A DNA stretch of 64,000 bases, from the NCBI RefSeq assembly GCF_003473485.1, contig NC_053042.1, forward strand, positions 37,662,762 through 37,726,761, read 5' to 3'. The notes below the pieces were generated by a model. The model had not been told where the DNA came from. It searched no databases and saw nothing but the letters and a program-made list of their open reading frames with translations. Source of the DNA: Medicago truncatula (lineage: Eukaryota; Streptophyta; Magnoliopsida; Fabales; Fabaceae). The position numbers were made by a program, and so were the translations under genes. Shown here in pieces: positions 45,487 to 57,590 of this stretch (positions are counted from its first letter, which is position 1; every line of letters starts with the position of its first letter).

Positions 45487-48400
45487 TCATGGAGCCTTTC
45501 GACCGTACGAAAGGACCATGACAAAATCCTTAGCTGAGCTTCCAACAGATGTCTGAATCCTTTCATTCTTTGGCATTGTTTCCAACCACATCTCCACTAA
45601 GTTTTGCAGCTGCATTGAACATAAAACTGGCTTACCTCTTAATAAGATCTCTACCTGTTACAGTATAAACATAAGAAAATAACAATTAGCTTCTGAAAAA
45701 TTTGCAATACATTGGTTCATAAAGGTAAAAGATTTAACAAAGACAGAAACACAATTTACCTCAGCTTCACTAGCAAGATCAAGCTTCTGCACAAGGTGCT
45801 TTTTGATATGAGAAACAGGTAAACTTCCATTCCTATAAATAATGTGAAGATTGGTTAAGAGGAATCTGTCTTACAAAGTCACAATATAGAGTTACAATGA
45901 AATATCTTGATTCTAGTAATAAATGTACTTGTTTCAATTCAAACTATATTAAATTTTGAATGATAATTAAATGTAGAGTTTCCAAATCTGATCTCTAACT
46001 TGTAGCAATAGTAAAGAGTACATGCAAAGGGCATTGAAAGAATGGTTTTGAAGTGCACACACACAAGTGAATATACAAAAGTAGCTCTTTACCAAAGAAA
46101 CATCAGCAATAGAAAGAAATTTGTCACACATGACATGTTCATTTCAGGGATCAGACTCCTCTTAAAGTGAGCAACTCGTTGTCGAGAGTAAATTGAGTAA
46201 TATCAATCGTAGATAAACAAATCTATGGTTGATATTATATGTATAACAAATTCACAGCGGTTAAAGTATCAAACATTGATTTTCTCACTTTACTAACAAC
46301 TAATCTTAGACGAGCCGAAATACAAAGATTTTCATATTCACCAAAAACAAAATACCTAATAGAAAGTAAAAATAAATAAACTCACCTGACCATTATGTAG
46401 GGAGAAGATATTTGTGGCAGTGCACCAACATCCCTGTATACAGAAATTCAAATATCATATATCATATATATATAATATTAAATTCTAAAATTACATAATA
46501 AGTTTCAAGAGATGAAATAATAACAAGCCATGAAAAGTAATCTTACTGCTCTTTGGAAGCAACCAAGGAGAACCAGATAGGATTACAATCTTTCTTGCTT
46601 TCATTTTCAGCTAGGGCTGGGAGATTCAAGTCCTCAGAGAACTTTACTCTCTTTTCTTGGTTGGCCACGCTTTTAAGCTTAATCTTCAAGGAAGTCGATT
46701 TTGGAGGAATAGATTCAATTTGATCACCTTCTGCTTCTGTTAACTTAGACACATGATGAGAGTCATTGTCACTAGAGTCCACAAGCATTGGGATGTCACC
46801 ATTTTCTTGCACGGTGGAGTTACTAGGAGACTTGTTTTTGTTTGTAGTTTCCACCGACAAATTCAATGGCTCGCACACAGCAGCTTTTCCTTTCCTTGAT
46901 TCAGTGTCCCTTGAAATATTCCTGAACACTATTTTCTGACTAGATGATTCTGGTTTTGACGAATTTTGCTAATGATCATGCATTAAAGCACATTGTAAGG
47001 ATCTTTCAAAACAAAAATTGAAGACAACAGGAATAAAATAATATTAGTTTCGTAAAGTATATGACACTGTTGTCAAGTAGAGGCTATAGCGCCACGGTGT
47101 AGAGGAATTTGAACAAACCGAGCTATTGTTCCGTGATAAGGCTTTAGTACAAAGTGTTGTCAAATCGCGGCTAGCAGCATTATAGAGCTGTAGCGTAACA
47201 GAATTTAAACAAACCACTGTTTTCCACAGTCCGCGATTGACGACACTAATACACAATGGAACAAGAGAAAGCAAGAATACAAAAAAGATTAAGAGAAACA
47301 ATAGAGGACCAGAAAGTTTTTCTCCCTTTTACCTTAAATCTGATTTTTGGAGTCTCAGTGGATGTTTCAAGCCGGGGGCGCTTATCGTCTTTCTTTTCAT
47401 CAACTGTGACTTTGTCAGGTTGAGAAGTAGGAGCTAATTCAGTTCTGATAAACTTTTTTCTAGCTGCAATTTTTGCTCTTCTAGCGGATAAAATTGTAGA
47501 TCCTTCATCCGAAATTCCTATTCCACTATGTTGTTTCACATCTTTCTTAACATCTGCTACATCAGCAAGTTCAGAAGCAGGAACTTTTGGTTCTTGTGGA
47601 GTGATAGGGAGTTCTTCTTGCATCTCCTTTGGCTCTTCTTGAATCTTTTTTCCTCTTCTTACATATTTGTAAACTTTTGTAAAAGCTGTTTTGGCCTTTT
47701 TTGCATCGGATTTTGAAGAGGATTGAGAGTTCTTCCTTATTTTAGTTACCAATGAAGTTGAAGGAACATTTTCAGCTGACTTAACACTTGTTCCTTCAGA
47801 GGGGTGAAGTTTATCCCTCAATACTATCCAAGAATTATCTACCCTGTAGATTTCCATTTCCAATATAATATAAAAGTAATGTAAGTTCAAAAGATTCCAC
47901 AAAAAGGGAGAACTCGAAATGAAATGAATTGCAACCTATGAAGCACCGACACAGACACCAGGTGCAACACCGACACCTCAGCACCATAAATAACATGAGA
48001 AAATAGAATAGCGGAATATAACCACATGTGTCGGTCTCGTGTTGGTGTCCAACACTGACACATCTTGGACACCAGACATGACTTAAATGTGAATTGTCGA
48101 TGCTACATAGATTGCAACCATCGTTCATGAAAGAAGAGTGATGTTCATGGTGAATACTTTAGTTTGTCTAATGGATAATAACCCAGGTCTACTTTGCATA
48201 CTGGACAGTGATTTAGCCTCTCATCTATAAACTTCCTTTCTATACATTCCCTGCAAACTGTTACCAAACTCAGAGATTTAGGCATATATTCATCGCATAA
48301 AAGACAAAGATGAAAACAAGGCATTATATTCATCATGGCCTAGTTTCAAGCATAGTTGTTATACACAAGTATTTGTCACAAAATCTAAAATAACTAATCA

Positions 48401-48770
48401 TAAAAACAAGGTCAAAGAACTCCAAAGATTCATCATGCAGATATCACATTATGCATACAAATTGTAAAAACACTATCAGAAAATGTTTTCCTCTTACCAC
48501 ATTATGTATAAATTTCCATAATAGAAAATAATTTGCCACTTACAAACATTTCCAATTAAGTAACAGACCAAATTAAAACCAAACTACTAAACAAAAAACA
48601 AACATATCGTAAGCATAATTGAACAAAGGAGAAAAAGATGATGAAAAAAGAAAAGACTTACAAGTATGCAAGCATTCAGGAATTGTGGTTGGTTCTCTGA
48701 AAATGTTACTACACAAAGGACATGTTAAGGGTGCTGTGAGCTTGGCTTTATTCACCAATCCTCCTACCAT
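45487..48770 (-). CDS. DRIP: RING-type E3 ubiquitin ligase, DRIP (DREB2A-interacting protein) type
   Basis: Nuclear E3 ligase; Arabidopsis DRIP1/2 ubiquitinate DREB2A and dampen drought responses. Seven coding exons: 48770-48662, 48257-48158, 47843-47333, 46968-46547, 46433-46386, 45832-45760 and 45654-45487, total 1431 nt, 476 residues, all junctions in phase. C3HC4 RING at residues 17-57: C17-x2-C20, C33, H35, C38-x2-C41, C54-x2-C57 ('CPLC', 'ECLHTFCREC', 'HCPVC'). The middle is basic and low-complexity. The C-terminal RAWUL domain (about 350-476) reads 'NPIWFSLVASKEQ', 'LPVSHIKKHLVQKLDLASEA', 'CSMQLQNLVEMWLE' and 'SVGSSAKDFVMVLSYGRK', very close to DRIP2. Upstream, 49780-49870 has splice-like borders on the minus strand and might be a 5'UTR exon (low confidence). 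Introns carry a MITE (46148-46300) and 'GTGTCGG' repeats (47935-48105). Confidence 0.94.
46148..46300. mobile_element. MITE in DRIP intron, third member of the 'CCTCTAAA' family
   Basis: 'ACTCCTCTTAAAGTGAGCAA', 'GAGTAATATCAATC' and 'TTTTCTCACTTTA' correspond in order to 7214-7381. Ends are decayed. Confidence 0.55.
47935..48105. repeat. 'GTGTCGGTGTCC' repeat in DRIP intron 2
   Basis: Imperfect inverted structure 'GAAGCACCGACACAGACACC...GTGTCCAACACTGACACATC', a dispersed family with relatives at 7085-7200, 19315-19450 and 25985-26105 sharing 'TATAACCACATGTGTCGG'-like cores. Confidence 0.6.
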
Positions 48771-51299
48771 TGTTGTTTGTCTTATTATATCTGTCTCTGA
48801 CAAAGACACACACGTAAGCACTTGTTCACCTCCATAGTCACGTAATTACATGGTGCATGTCACCAAAACGTGACAGTTTTCATAACATTCGAGAATAACA
48901 AAGAAAAATAGAGAAAGGGGTTCGAGAATTTTGCACGATCCTATGATGGGTCGATTGTTGAGTATGGAAAAACAAAAAAGTGGGATTCTTGGAGTATCTA
49001 TCGAATGTGTTTGTCTCGTTCCTTCGATTTGTACTATGGTTTTGTTTTTATCTCATGGTGGCTCAAAAACAAGGTAAGTAATCGAAAAATTCAATACTCC
49101 AATGATAAATATGTAGCTACCTATATGCAAGTGAATGTCAATGTGACACAAATTAAAAAGGGGAAATACTGTGTAGTACGAAAATTGGGTATATATTTGT
49201 GTTTTTTTTTTTTTTTTACTATATTGAAAATTGGAACACTAATAGAGGTAGAATCAAAATCCGAAGATCATTTGATCAATATTAAACAGTTATTCGATGT
49301 CATAAATGTTTAAATGCGAAATTCCTTACCATAATGAAAGTCCTTGCCATAATTTTTTTTTAACAAACCAAAATAAAATTATATAACCAAACCAACGAGC
49401 AGTTCTCAAGTCCTTGCCATAATGAAATTCAAACTCAAAAATAAAGTCTTGAGTATCCTGTATCCATTACAATTTCCTTACTCTTATTATATATAAATAA
49501 TTAAATACTTTTTTTTTAACAAGAAAAATGGAAAATATAAATAATTAAATACTGTTTTGGTATCTACTGCATTCTTCTTCTTTTTTTTTTTTTACAAAAA
49601 AATTGACGAAAAAAAATCACATGCACCTTTAGTACTTGACCACTATGTCACTAATACTTGACCATTAGACAGTACTCATCGACATGCACAATAATTTTCA
49701 TATAGAAAAAGATAAAAATAATAATTTAAACAAGCATTAACAATGATTAATCAAGCAGGGAAACATTAGAATACCTGCACGTGACACCAAAACGTGTTGT
49801 TGGATGATATCCTTCCTTTCCAGTTTCCACCTTTCCAACGGCTGTTGAATCAGTGGACCTTTCTGAAATCTAATAAGAAAATCTGGTTAAAAAACTTTAC
49901 CTTTCTCTATAGAAAAATCGGGGCACTGGTTAAAGACTTTAAATAGTAACTTTTTATGAAAGTTTGTGTAATCGGTGTATTGGAAATTGAAAAATTTGAC
50001 ATTTTAAAAGAATAATTACTTAATTTAGCATACTTAAAGAGTAGTCTAGGGACACTCGTTAACAAGATCATTTTCTATATTACTTATATAATATATGTGC
50101 TTCATCTATAAATTAAGTTCTTAGATAAAAAAAAAATGTATAAGCAAAGTTCAATATTTTAATAAAAAATCCGAAAATTGTTTAAAAATTAATTGATAGA
50201 TGAGCTTGCAATCAAATTAATTAAATCTAATTAAGTGATATATGAATGTCGCCGACATCTAAACCCTAGATTGAATGCAATCACAAAAACATGCATGCAA
50301 TTTTACAATTTGAATTAAAAAATGTTTATTGCCCAATGAATATTGGATGATGTGTAGTCTAATGATACTAAGGCGACTTTGAAATATATTTCGAAATAAG
50401 AGTTGTTCATTGATCTTTATCAAACACCAAATCGACAAATACACGACGATAGAGAATTCAAATCGTAGAAACTTATCGATTAAAAATAATCAAAAATCAA
50501 AAATTGCAACAATAAGTTGACATGATAGAGTACATAATAAAAAAAATGGTAGTGTATGCCATTTAATTGGCCTAAATATCAGTAATCAATTGGATTGATT
50601 TTTGCTCACAATATAAAATTAAAAATCATCCCTTTTACACTCCACCCTAATCATATTTATGAAAATAAATGGTGGATTAGCTTCAGATCTACATAATTAA
50701 GAGAGAAATGAAATTGAAGAGAGAAAGAGAGAAAGTACCTAATCCGATATATCTTTGTTGAAAATGGTGCTTAAACAAGTTCTTCCATTTGAATTAGAAG
50801 ATGACGACCTTTATTATAAGCTATATACTATGTGCAAATGTAACGGGGGGTCTCAGTAATGGAAATTGTAACTTTAATTATTTAATTTTCTATATTGGAT
50901 GAAATAAATCAAATATATATACTGTTTAACCAAAAAAAGTATAATATATATTATCAGTGTAATTTTTTTTTTTATCAAAGTCAAACACCTTTTATAATTT
51001 AAATTAACTGTGACCGATAGACAATGTAAAAATAAGATGCATAGATTGTATATAGTTAAAAAAATGCTTAGATTGTATATAATAATATAATAAATTAATT
51101 CTTCAAAAAAAAAATATAATAAATCAAATTCTTCTAACAATACACATTAAATAGGCCATAAGACATTGGCTAAACATGCGACTTTTTTATCACCACAAAA
51201 AGACATGCAACCTTTTTGTACCAAAAAAAGAAAAAAAGACATGCAACCTTTTAATATCAATTTAAATTTTAATAAATGTTCTTTCTTTTTTAATAAATA
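48771..51299. other. Intergenic DNA upstream of DRIP
   Basis: No convincing coding exon. 49780-49870 shows minus-strand TTTCAG/GTATTC borders around a GC-richer stretch containing CACGTG, a possible non-coding 5' exon of DRIP. The rest is AT-rich. Confidence 0.45.
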
Positions 51300-51954
51300 G
51301 GCTAAATTGATAATTTAGTCCCCTTTATGATTTATAAATTTTGGTCCAATAACTCCCAAAATGTTCGGTTTGGTCCCTTATGTTCACCCCCATTTGTCAC
51401 TTTGATCCATGTTTGTTAACTTTAAATTCAAATATTTATAGTGGACCAACATTATAGATGATCCACCATAGACCTAATTAATTTTAATTCTTTGATCTTT
51501 TTATCATAAAAGGGATCGTTGGATCATATAAGTCCATTGTATCTTACGATATACCATCAATAACTAATTTTTTTTTATTCTAAATCTTCATTTTCTTCCT
51601 TCCCCATCATGGGTTTAAAGTCAAAGATGATATCATGACAAGGAAGGAAGAAGATGGAGAATTGAAAAGAATTTTTTTTAGCTATTGACAGTTATCGTAA
51701 GATACAATATATCTACATGATCCAACGATCCCCTTTATAATAAAAAGATTGAAGGGTTAAAACTAACAAAATTAATAAGGTCTATACTGTTGGTTTATTA
51801 TAGATATTTGAGGTTAAAGTTAATAGACATTTGGAGTTAAAAAAAAAATTTTCAAAAAATAAAATTATAAGAGACCAAAGCGGATGTTTTCTGAATTATG
51901 GGACTGAAATGAAACTAAAAAAATTAGTCAGGAGATCAAATGACCAATTTAACC
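51300..51954. mobile_element. Mutator-like MITE with 9-bp target duplication
   Basis: Left end GGCTAAATTGATAATTTAG, right end GACCAATTTAACC; flanked by TAATAAATA on both sides (51291-51299 and 51955-51963). Arms are diverged but collinear in inverse orientation ('GATCCACCATA', 'GTTATCGTAAGATACAATATA' side). 655 bp, no coding capacity. Confidence 0.82.
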
Positions 51955-51967
51955 TAATAAATATTTG

Positions 51968-52192
51968 GCTTAATACATCATTTGATCCCTTAACTTATTT
52001 TTGGTTTTCACTTTGGTCCCCTAATTATAAAGTGTCTCAAACCGGCCCCTTAAGTTATCTGCCGTTATCTATTTTGGTCATCGCAGTTAGTTTTTTGATG
52101 TCTAATATAATTAATATGATTATAACTGTTTGATTGCAGGTTAAACCATCCATATCTGATTCTTTTTTCTTCTCTTCTTCTCCTTCCCTATT
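51968..52192. mobile_element. Single Mutator-like TIR, partner not found
   Basis: Begins GGCTTAATACATCATTTGATC and carries the 'CACTTTGGTCCCCTAATTATAAAG' style of the family (read to 'CACTTTGGTCCCC'). No inverse copy was found further right in the window, so it is a truncated end, or an element split by later insertions. Confidence 0.5.
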
Positions 52193-52200
52193 CTTCCTCT

Positions 52201-52798
52201 TAGAGATGACAATTGGACCCAGACCCAATGGGTACCCGCCAAAAATACCCACAATGGATAGGGTAAAACTCCGCTTTTATGGGTATGGGCACGGGTAATA
52301 CCCACAAAATTAAATGGGTAGGGCACGGGTAAGAGTACTATACTGCCCAAACCCGCAACCCCGCATATACATATTTATATAATATCATAAATTATTTATT
52401 TATTTTTTATGTATAATTAATTAATTTATTAAGCCTAAACCTAAACTTAAACCAAACAACTGCTTAATACAATAACAACTCCATCATGTCGGTCTATAAT
52501 TTTTTAGGGATATTTTGGATGTTTTCTATTTGACTAAATACCACAATTCATATTATTTTATGAATTAATTTTAAAAATTTGAGATCGTAGTTTTATTTCA
52601 TTTGTGATTTTTTGTTTTTTTGTTTTTTAATAATTAAAGTGCGAGTAATGGGTGCGGATATGAGCACTTAGGTACCCATAGGGTATGGGGAAGGGGACTA
52701 AAGTTGTTGCCTACGAAGGTACGGGTATTTTTTATAAATGCGGATATGGGGACGAGAAGTGTAATACCCTACCCATTGGGTATCCATTGTCATCCCTA
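52201..52798. mobile_element. Non-autonomous hAT element
   Basis: Ends TAGAGATGACAATTGGACCC and GGTATCCATTGTCATCCCTA are inverse copies. A perfect 8-bp target duplication CTTCCTCT lies at 52193-52200 and 52799-52806. The interior is rich in GGGTA(T)GGG/CCCGTACC strings typical of this plant hAT group. It sits about 240 bp beyond the stop codon of the SIAMESE-related gene. Confidence 0.93.
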
Positions 52799-53041
52799 CT
52801 TCCTCTTGATCTTTATCATCTTCAACATTGATCATATAAAATCCAGAAAAACTTAAACAAATAACCCCAAAATTCCTCCTTCTTCTTCCTTCCTTCTTCT
52901 TTTCTCTATCGATATGAATTCTCTCTCTCACTCTATCTCGATCTGGATCTGAATTCCTCCTTCTTCCTTCTTCTTCCTTATTTCTTCCTTTCTATCTCAA
53001 GAATTGGAATTAAATTGCCCAGCTAGCTAAGATCTATATAT

Positions 53042-53364
53042 TTATGATCTTCTTGCAATGTTTGGCTTGCGAAACACAAACACAGAAGCCAGATCGTGAG
53101 GAACTTGAAAGAACACTTGAGATGGTGGGGCTGAATTCTTGTTGATTCGTGTTACTCTAGCTTTCTTTCGAGCTGGTGGGCAAACCAAAAAATGCCTACA
53201 ATTTGACCTCGTGATGAAGTTGGTGTTTGACACTCTTGTTCATCCTCTTTTAGAACTTTCTCTGTTGTCTCTACCTCGGATACATGTTTCAATGTTTTAG
53301 TCATAAGAGCAATGGTTCTTATGGGAGTAATTGGTCGAAACTCTTCTAACATTTCAAGACCCAT
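53042..53364 (-). pseudogene. SMR: SIAMESE-related cyclin-dependent kinase inhibitor (SMR), with one apparent frameshift
   Basis: SMR proteins bind CDK-cyclin complexes in the nucleus, block mitosis and promote endoreduplication. The start ATG is at 53364. The first frame gives MGLEMLEEFRPITPIRTIA and then the SMR motif 'EDEQECQTPTSS'; a second frame gives the other two signatures, 'CPPARKKARV' and the cyclin-binding-like 'FFQVPHDLASVFVF', ending at 53042. The frames meet at a run of six T (on the coding strand) near 53190, where one base appears to be missing; the combined length would be about 107 residues, normal for the family. This may be a true disabling change or a homopolymer sequencing error. 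A solo LTR begins 138 bp upstream of the ATG. Confidence 0.75.
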
Positions 53365-55308
53365 TTTCTTAGTTAGCTATATGGCTTCTAATAACAATAG
53401 AGGGAATTAACTTAAAATAGAACCAATTTTTTTTTTTTTTTTTTTATGATGATATTGAAAGAAAGCAAAAAGGGTTGAATTTAATTTGGTATTGTTGATG
53501 CTGTAACACCCCGTTTTTCCAGCATAAAAATTTCATAAAAATAATTAGAGTTTTCCACGTAAACGGAATGTCACATTCTTTTCTCAAAATCATAAACTGA
53601 ATAAATAACTATTTATCCTTTAAAATTCAATAACAAAAACTTTAATACTTCGCAGCGGAATTTCTTCAATAACTAAAAACAGTCTTTGACACTAAGGCCC
53701 CTTTATAAATGTCTCATAAAAATCCAATCTAAAAACATAGTCATAAATCTTCAAAAACAATACGTAAGGAATAGAAAAGTAATAACAAGGTTCCCATCCT
53801 GTTACGTATCAGAGCACCTAAGACACTTGAGCCACCACTCCTACTAATAATTAATACCTGCAAGTTACTCATACGAAGAGCAACATTTTCAAGCAGAAGG
53901 GGTGAGATTTCACAAAACAATAATATCAAACATATAATTCAATAATTACATTTAACAACATAAATAACTTCGTATATTAGTAATAATAATTCTTCATGTA
54001 ATAATTCTTAATAGTTCAACCAACTTCTAATTATCATTTACTTCATATTCATCACATTATAAACATCATCATATAACACATTTAACCAAATCGTAACAAA
54101 CATAGATCATCACATCATGGTCATAGTTCATATATAACATAACATCTTAATCCTAATTCATATACAACATAACAACATCATTAATTCATAATAATAATTA
54201 TTCATCAAACATATCATTATCAATTCATGAATAAAAGACAACTTATCAACTTAACATAAACATCATCAAGTACACTTAACAACTCATAGATATCATCATG
54301 TAATCATCATCACTAATAACTTTAAAACAACACAATGTAATCAACATCTCACTATAATAATAACCATATACGACACAACATAATCATCATCTTATAATGA
54401 TATGAACAACACTTATTAATCATAATATAACAACAACATATACATCATCTCGTCATAATATAATAATATAACAACAACATATTCATCTTCTTATATTAAT
54501 ATAACAACAACGTATTCATCATCTTATAAAATATAACAACGACATATTTATCATTTTATAATAATATAACAACAACAACATAATCATCGTTTTATAATAA
54601 TATAACAACAACAACATATTCATCATTTTATAATAATATAACAACAACATATACATCATCTTATAAAAATATAATCAACACATACTAACACCATAATCAA
54701 CATCATAAATCTTCAACATAAACATCTTAAACATAATCACCTTAAACATAATCATCTTAAACAGTATTATCTTAAACATCATAGCATCTTTGATAAACAA
54801 TTACCAAGTAATCACAACATTCGATCATCTTCAATAACATAACATAATATTCACTTAATAATAATAATTAATCATATATAGAACAACATATTCATCACTT
54901 AATAATAACAATTATATACATCACAACATAAGCATCATCTTACAACAACATAACATAATATTAGTATCATATACAACATCATAACGACATAACAATATCA
55001 TAATCAATATCTTAAACAACGTAACAACAAACAATATCGTAATCAATATCTTAAACAACATAGCAACATCTTAGTCAACTTTATATAATTCACATCATAA
55101 ATATCGTATAATCTTCATAGGTACTTCTTTAATAACACATGGGTGGAAGACAACTCGACAACTCATAGATGATAATTTATCAACAACTTAACAACTCATG
55201 GATGATAATTCATCAACAACGACTTTGACTCGACAATTGCGACAATGCAACTTAGACACTTATATGCATGTGGTACCAATCTTCATCATAAGTATTAATA
55301 TACTTTCA

Positions 55309-55400
55309 TCGTGCGGAGGACAAAGCTCCTAAACGTGCGGAGGACAAAGCTCCTATCGTGCGGAGGACAAAGCTCCTAATCATGGTGAGGACAAAACTCA
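55309..55400. repeat. Four tandem ~23-bp units inside the LTR
   Basis: Units read CGTGCGGAGGACAAAGCTCC with short joins; the fourth is diverged (GGTGAGGACAAAACTC). Confidence 0.9.
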
Positions 55401-56018
55401 ATGAATGCTAATGCATGGACTCTATCAACAAGACACCTTAATCAACTTATCACTTATACATCCAATAATTTGGAGTTCATCATCAACTTATTCATACTCA
55501 TGCAACTTAGTTAAATAACAATTGCAGCATAATCAAATCACATCAAGCTTAATAACAATTCATTTCAACAACATCTTGATCATTCAATAATATTTCGATT
55601 AATGCATTTAATCATTAAATCACATTACAAACAACTTAGCAGTTCATAACAGCAACAGAAACAGCACAAGCAATTCACAACATAACAATATTAATGTGAA
55701 GTATCAACAACTTAAACATCATACATTTTCCACATAAGGCATATAAATATTTCACATAACCAACAACAGCAACATATGCAGCATACAAACAACATGACAT
55801 AATAATATCAATTTCAATTCAACAACATCTTGAATATTCAAATAATTCTTAAGTAATGCATAAAACATTATATCACATTATAATCACTTAACATTTCACA
55901 ATAGCTTCACAGTTCTCAGTTAACATCTTAAATAGGTCTCATTAGTACCTAAGGTTCCTCTCCTAATTAATCCAAGCAACTCAGGTCTCAAAATCCTCAA
56001 ATGCACTCAGTTCTGGAA

Positions 56019-56312
56019 GTGCTCGCGAGGCGAGAGCATCTGCTCGCCATGGCGAGTACAAGCCAAATTCCCAACTAAGGTTGTTCCAGGTTCAATCTTG
56101 TTCTAAATCATTCTCTAATCAATAGTAGGCACCTAAAGGTACTCAAAGGCATCTAAGGTTCAACTCAAAAGTCAAAAACTTAGAAAATGACATACTCTCT
56201 GGTCAAGCTCGCGAGGCGAGGGATATTACTCGCTATGGCGAGCTGCAACGTGCAACTCGCGAGACGAGGAAAGGTTGCTCGTGTGGCGAGGATCGTAGCT
56301 CGGGAGGCGAGC
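56019..56312. repeat. CTCGCGAGGCGAG motif clusters inside the LTR
   Basis: CpG-rich palindromic GCTCGCGAGGCGAG and variants (CTCGCCATGGCGAG, CTCGCTATGGCGAG, CTCGCGAGACGAG, CTCGTGTGGCGAG) occur as pairs at 56020-56060 and 56205-56310, in otherwise AT-rich sequence. Confidence 0.85.
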
Positions 56313-56956
56313 GATGAATGTCGCTACGGGCAGAAGTGCAGTTTTACACAAAAATCATTAATTCTCATGGTTTTAAGCCTAATCTCGATTCCAAAATTCA
56401 TCATAATCATTACCTAAGGTCTAGGGACAATTTCTACATCATTTTAATCAATCTTCACCGTTTAATCATTAGTTCTTCAATTTTAACCTACTTTTCAATT
56501 CCTCAAAAACTCATCCTACATCATGTTAAACCTAGCCATTGATTCACATACTTAATAGAATTGCAAAGTTAGTCTCACCCTTACCTTAGAATGTGAAGAT
56601 CGCATTCTTGTCTTCTCCCTTCTATGGTTTTTTCTCCCTTTTTTCCAAAAACAGTCGTACGTTATGTTTTTTCTAAACTAGGTCTTTCCTATTTATAAAA
56701 TTCCTTAACCTACTTATTTTTCTCTTATTCCACTTACACCACTAAACTCTCTAAATTCACAAAACAGCCCTTAACTAAATATTTTATTTTATTTTCAAAT
56801 CTTATTTTATTAAACAATATAATAAGCTACCTAATAAATCATATAAACAAACAACATATATATCTCTATAACATATATATATTTCTACAATAAATAACAT
56901 ATATTTCTACAACAATATATATATATTTCTATAACAGGTCATATATATTCCTACAA

Positions 56957-57006
<50 letters not shown>
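56957..57006. repeat. (TA)n microsatellite inside the LTR
   Basis: About 24 uninterrupted AT units, amid 'ATATATTTCTA(C/T)AACA' tandem-like sequence at 56840-57120. Confidence 0.95.
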
Positions 57007-57008
<2 letters not shown>

Positions 57009-57225
57009 CTATAACAGATCATGTATATTTCTATAACAAATCACATATATTTCTAAATAACATATATATATTTCTAAATCAAATAGCATATATATTATAC
57101 TAATAAATACCAACATATATCATAACAAAATATCACTCATCAAAGTAAATCATATAAATCACACAAATCATATAAGTATATTCTAAACTCATTAAAATAA
57201 TCAAATAATTAGAGAGGGTGTTACA

Positions 57226-57590
57226 GCTGCTGCTATTGTTGATGTGTTGTCACTGATTCTAGGTTGTTGTTGTTGTTGAGGAACAATGGATCTTGATGAT
57301 TGAAGGATGAATGCAACAAAGGATGAATCACAAAAAGTGATTCATCTCGCACAAGGTGTGCAAAAGAGAACCACCCATCAAAATGCAAAGTTATGAGTCT
57401 GATGCCAAAAAATAACAACGGAAGAAAGACAGAAAATAAAGTTACTTAATAACACCCATGCAGGGTAAAGGGTGTTGCCGCCAGTCGTTATAATTGAAGG
57501 CGAAAGTGAGTATATTTGCCTTTATTCAAGAAAAAGATATAAATTTGACGTTGTCGATTAAATGATCAAAATTGTCAATCTTCTGTTTAA
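57226..57590. other. Former upstream flank of the SMR gene, now beyond the solo LTR
   Basis: Contains GTTGTT microsatellite-like sequence near 57267-57285. It was adjacent to 53501 before the LTR inserted. No gene recognised. Confidence 0.5.

Larger units (their letters stand above)
53502..57225 (-). mobile_element. Solo LTR of a large LTR retrotransposon (Gypsy/Tekay-like)
   Basis: Begins TGTAACACCC and ends GGGTGTTACA, the end signature of large plant chromovirus LTRs. Flanks GATGC and GCTGC would be a 5-bp target duplication with one difference. No internal retroviral-type domain follows on either side, so it is a solo LTR of about 3.7 kb. A TATA-like TTTATAAATAGG on the minus strand near 56690-56700, followed by a pyrimidine/purine leader, suggests minus orientation. 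The interior is very AT-rich with iterated 'ATAACAACAACAT' and 'CATCATCTTATAA' tracts, a 23-bp tandem repeat, CTCGCGAGGCGAG repeats and a (TA)n tract. It reads as a relic, moderately young from its well-kept ends. Confidence 0.75.

Noticed and set aside
49005-49313. 102-residue frame upstream of DRIP
   Set aside because: No motif; phenylalanine run from a poly-T tract.
54000-55120. Regular 'ATAACAACAACAT...CATCATCTTATAA' pattern, considered as a CRISPR-like array or satellite
   Set aside because: Repeats are irregular low-complexity sequence inside the solo LTR, without fixed spacers; CRISPR is not expected in a plant nucleus.
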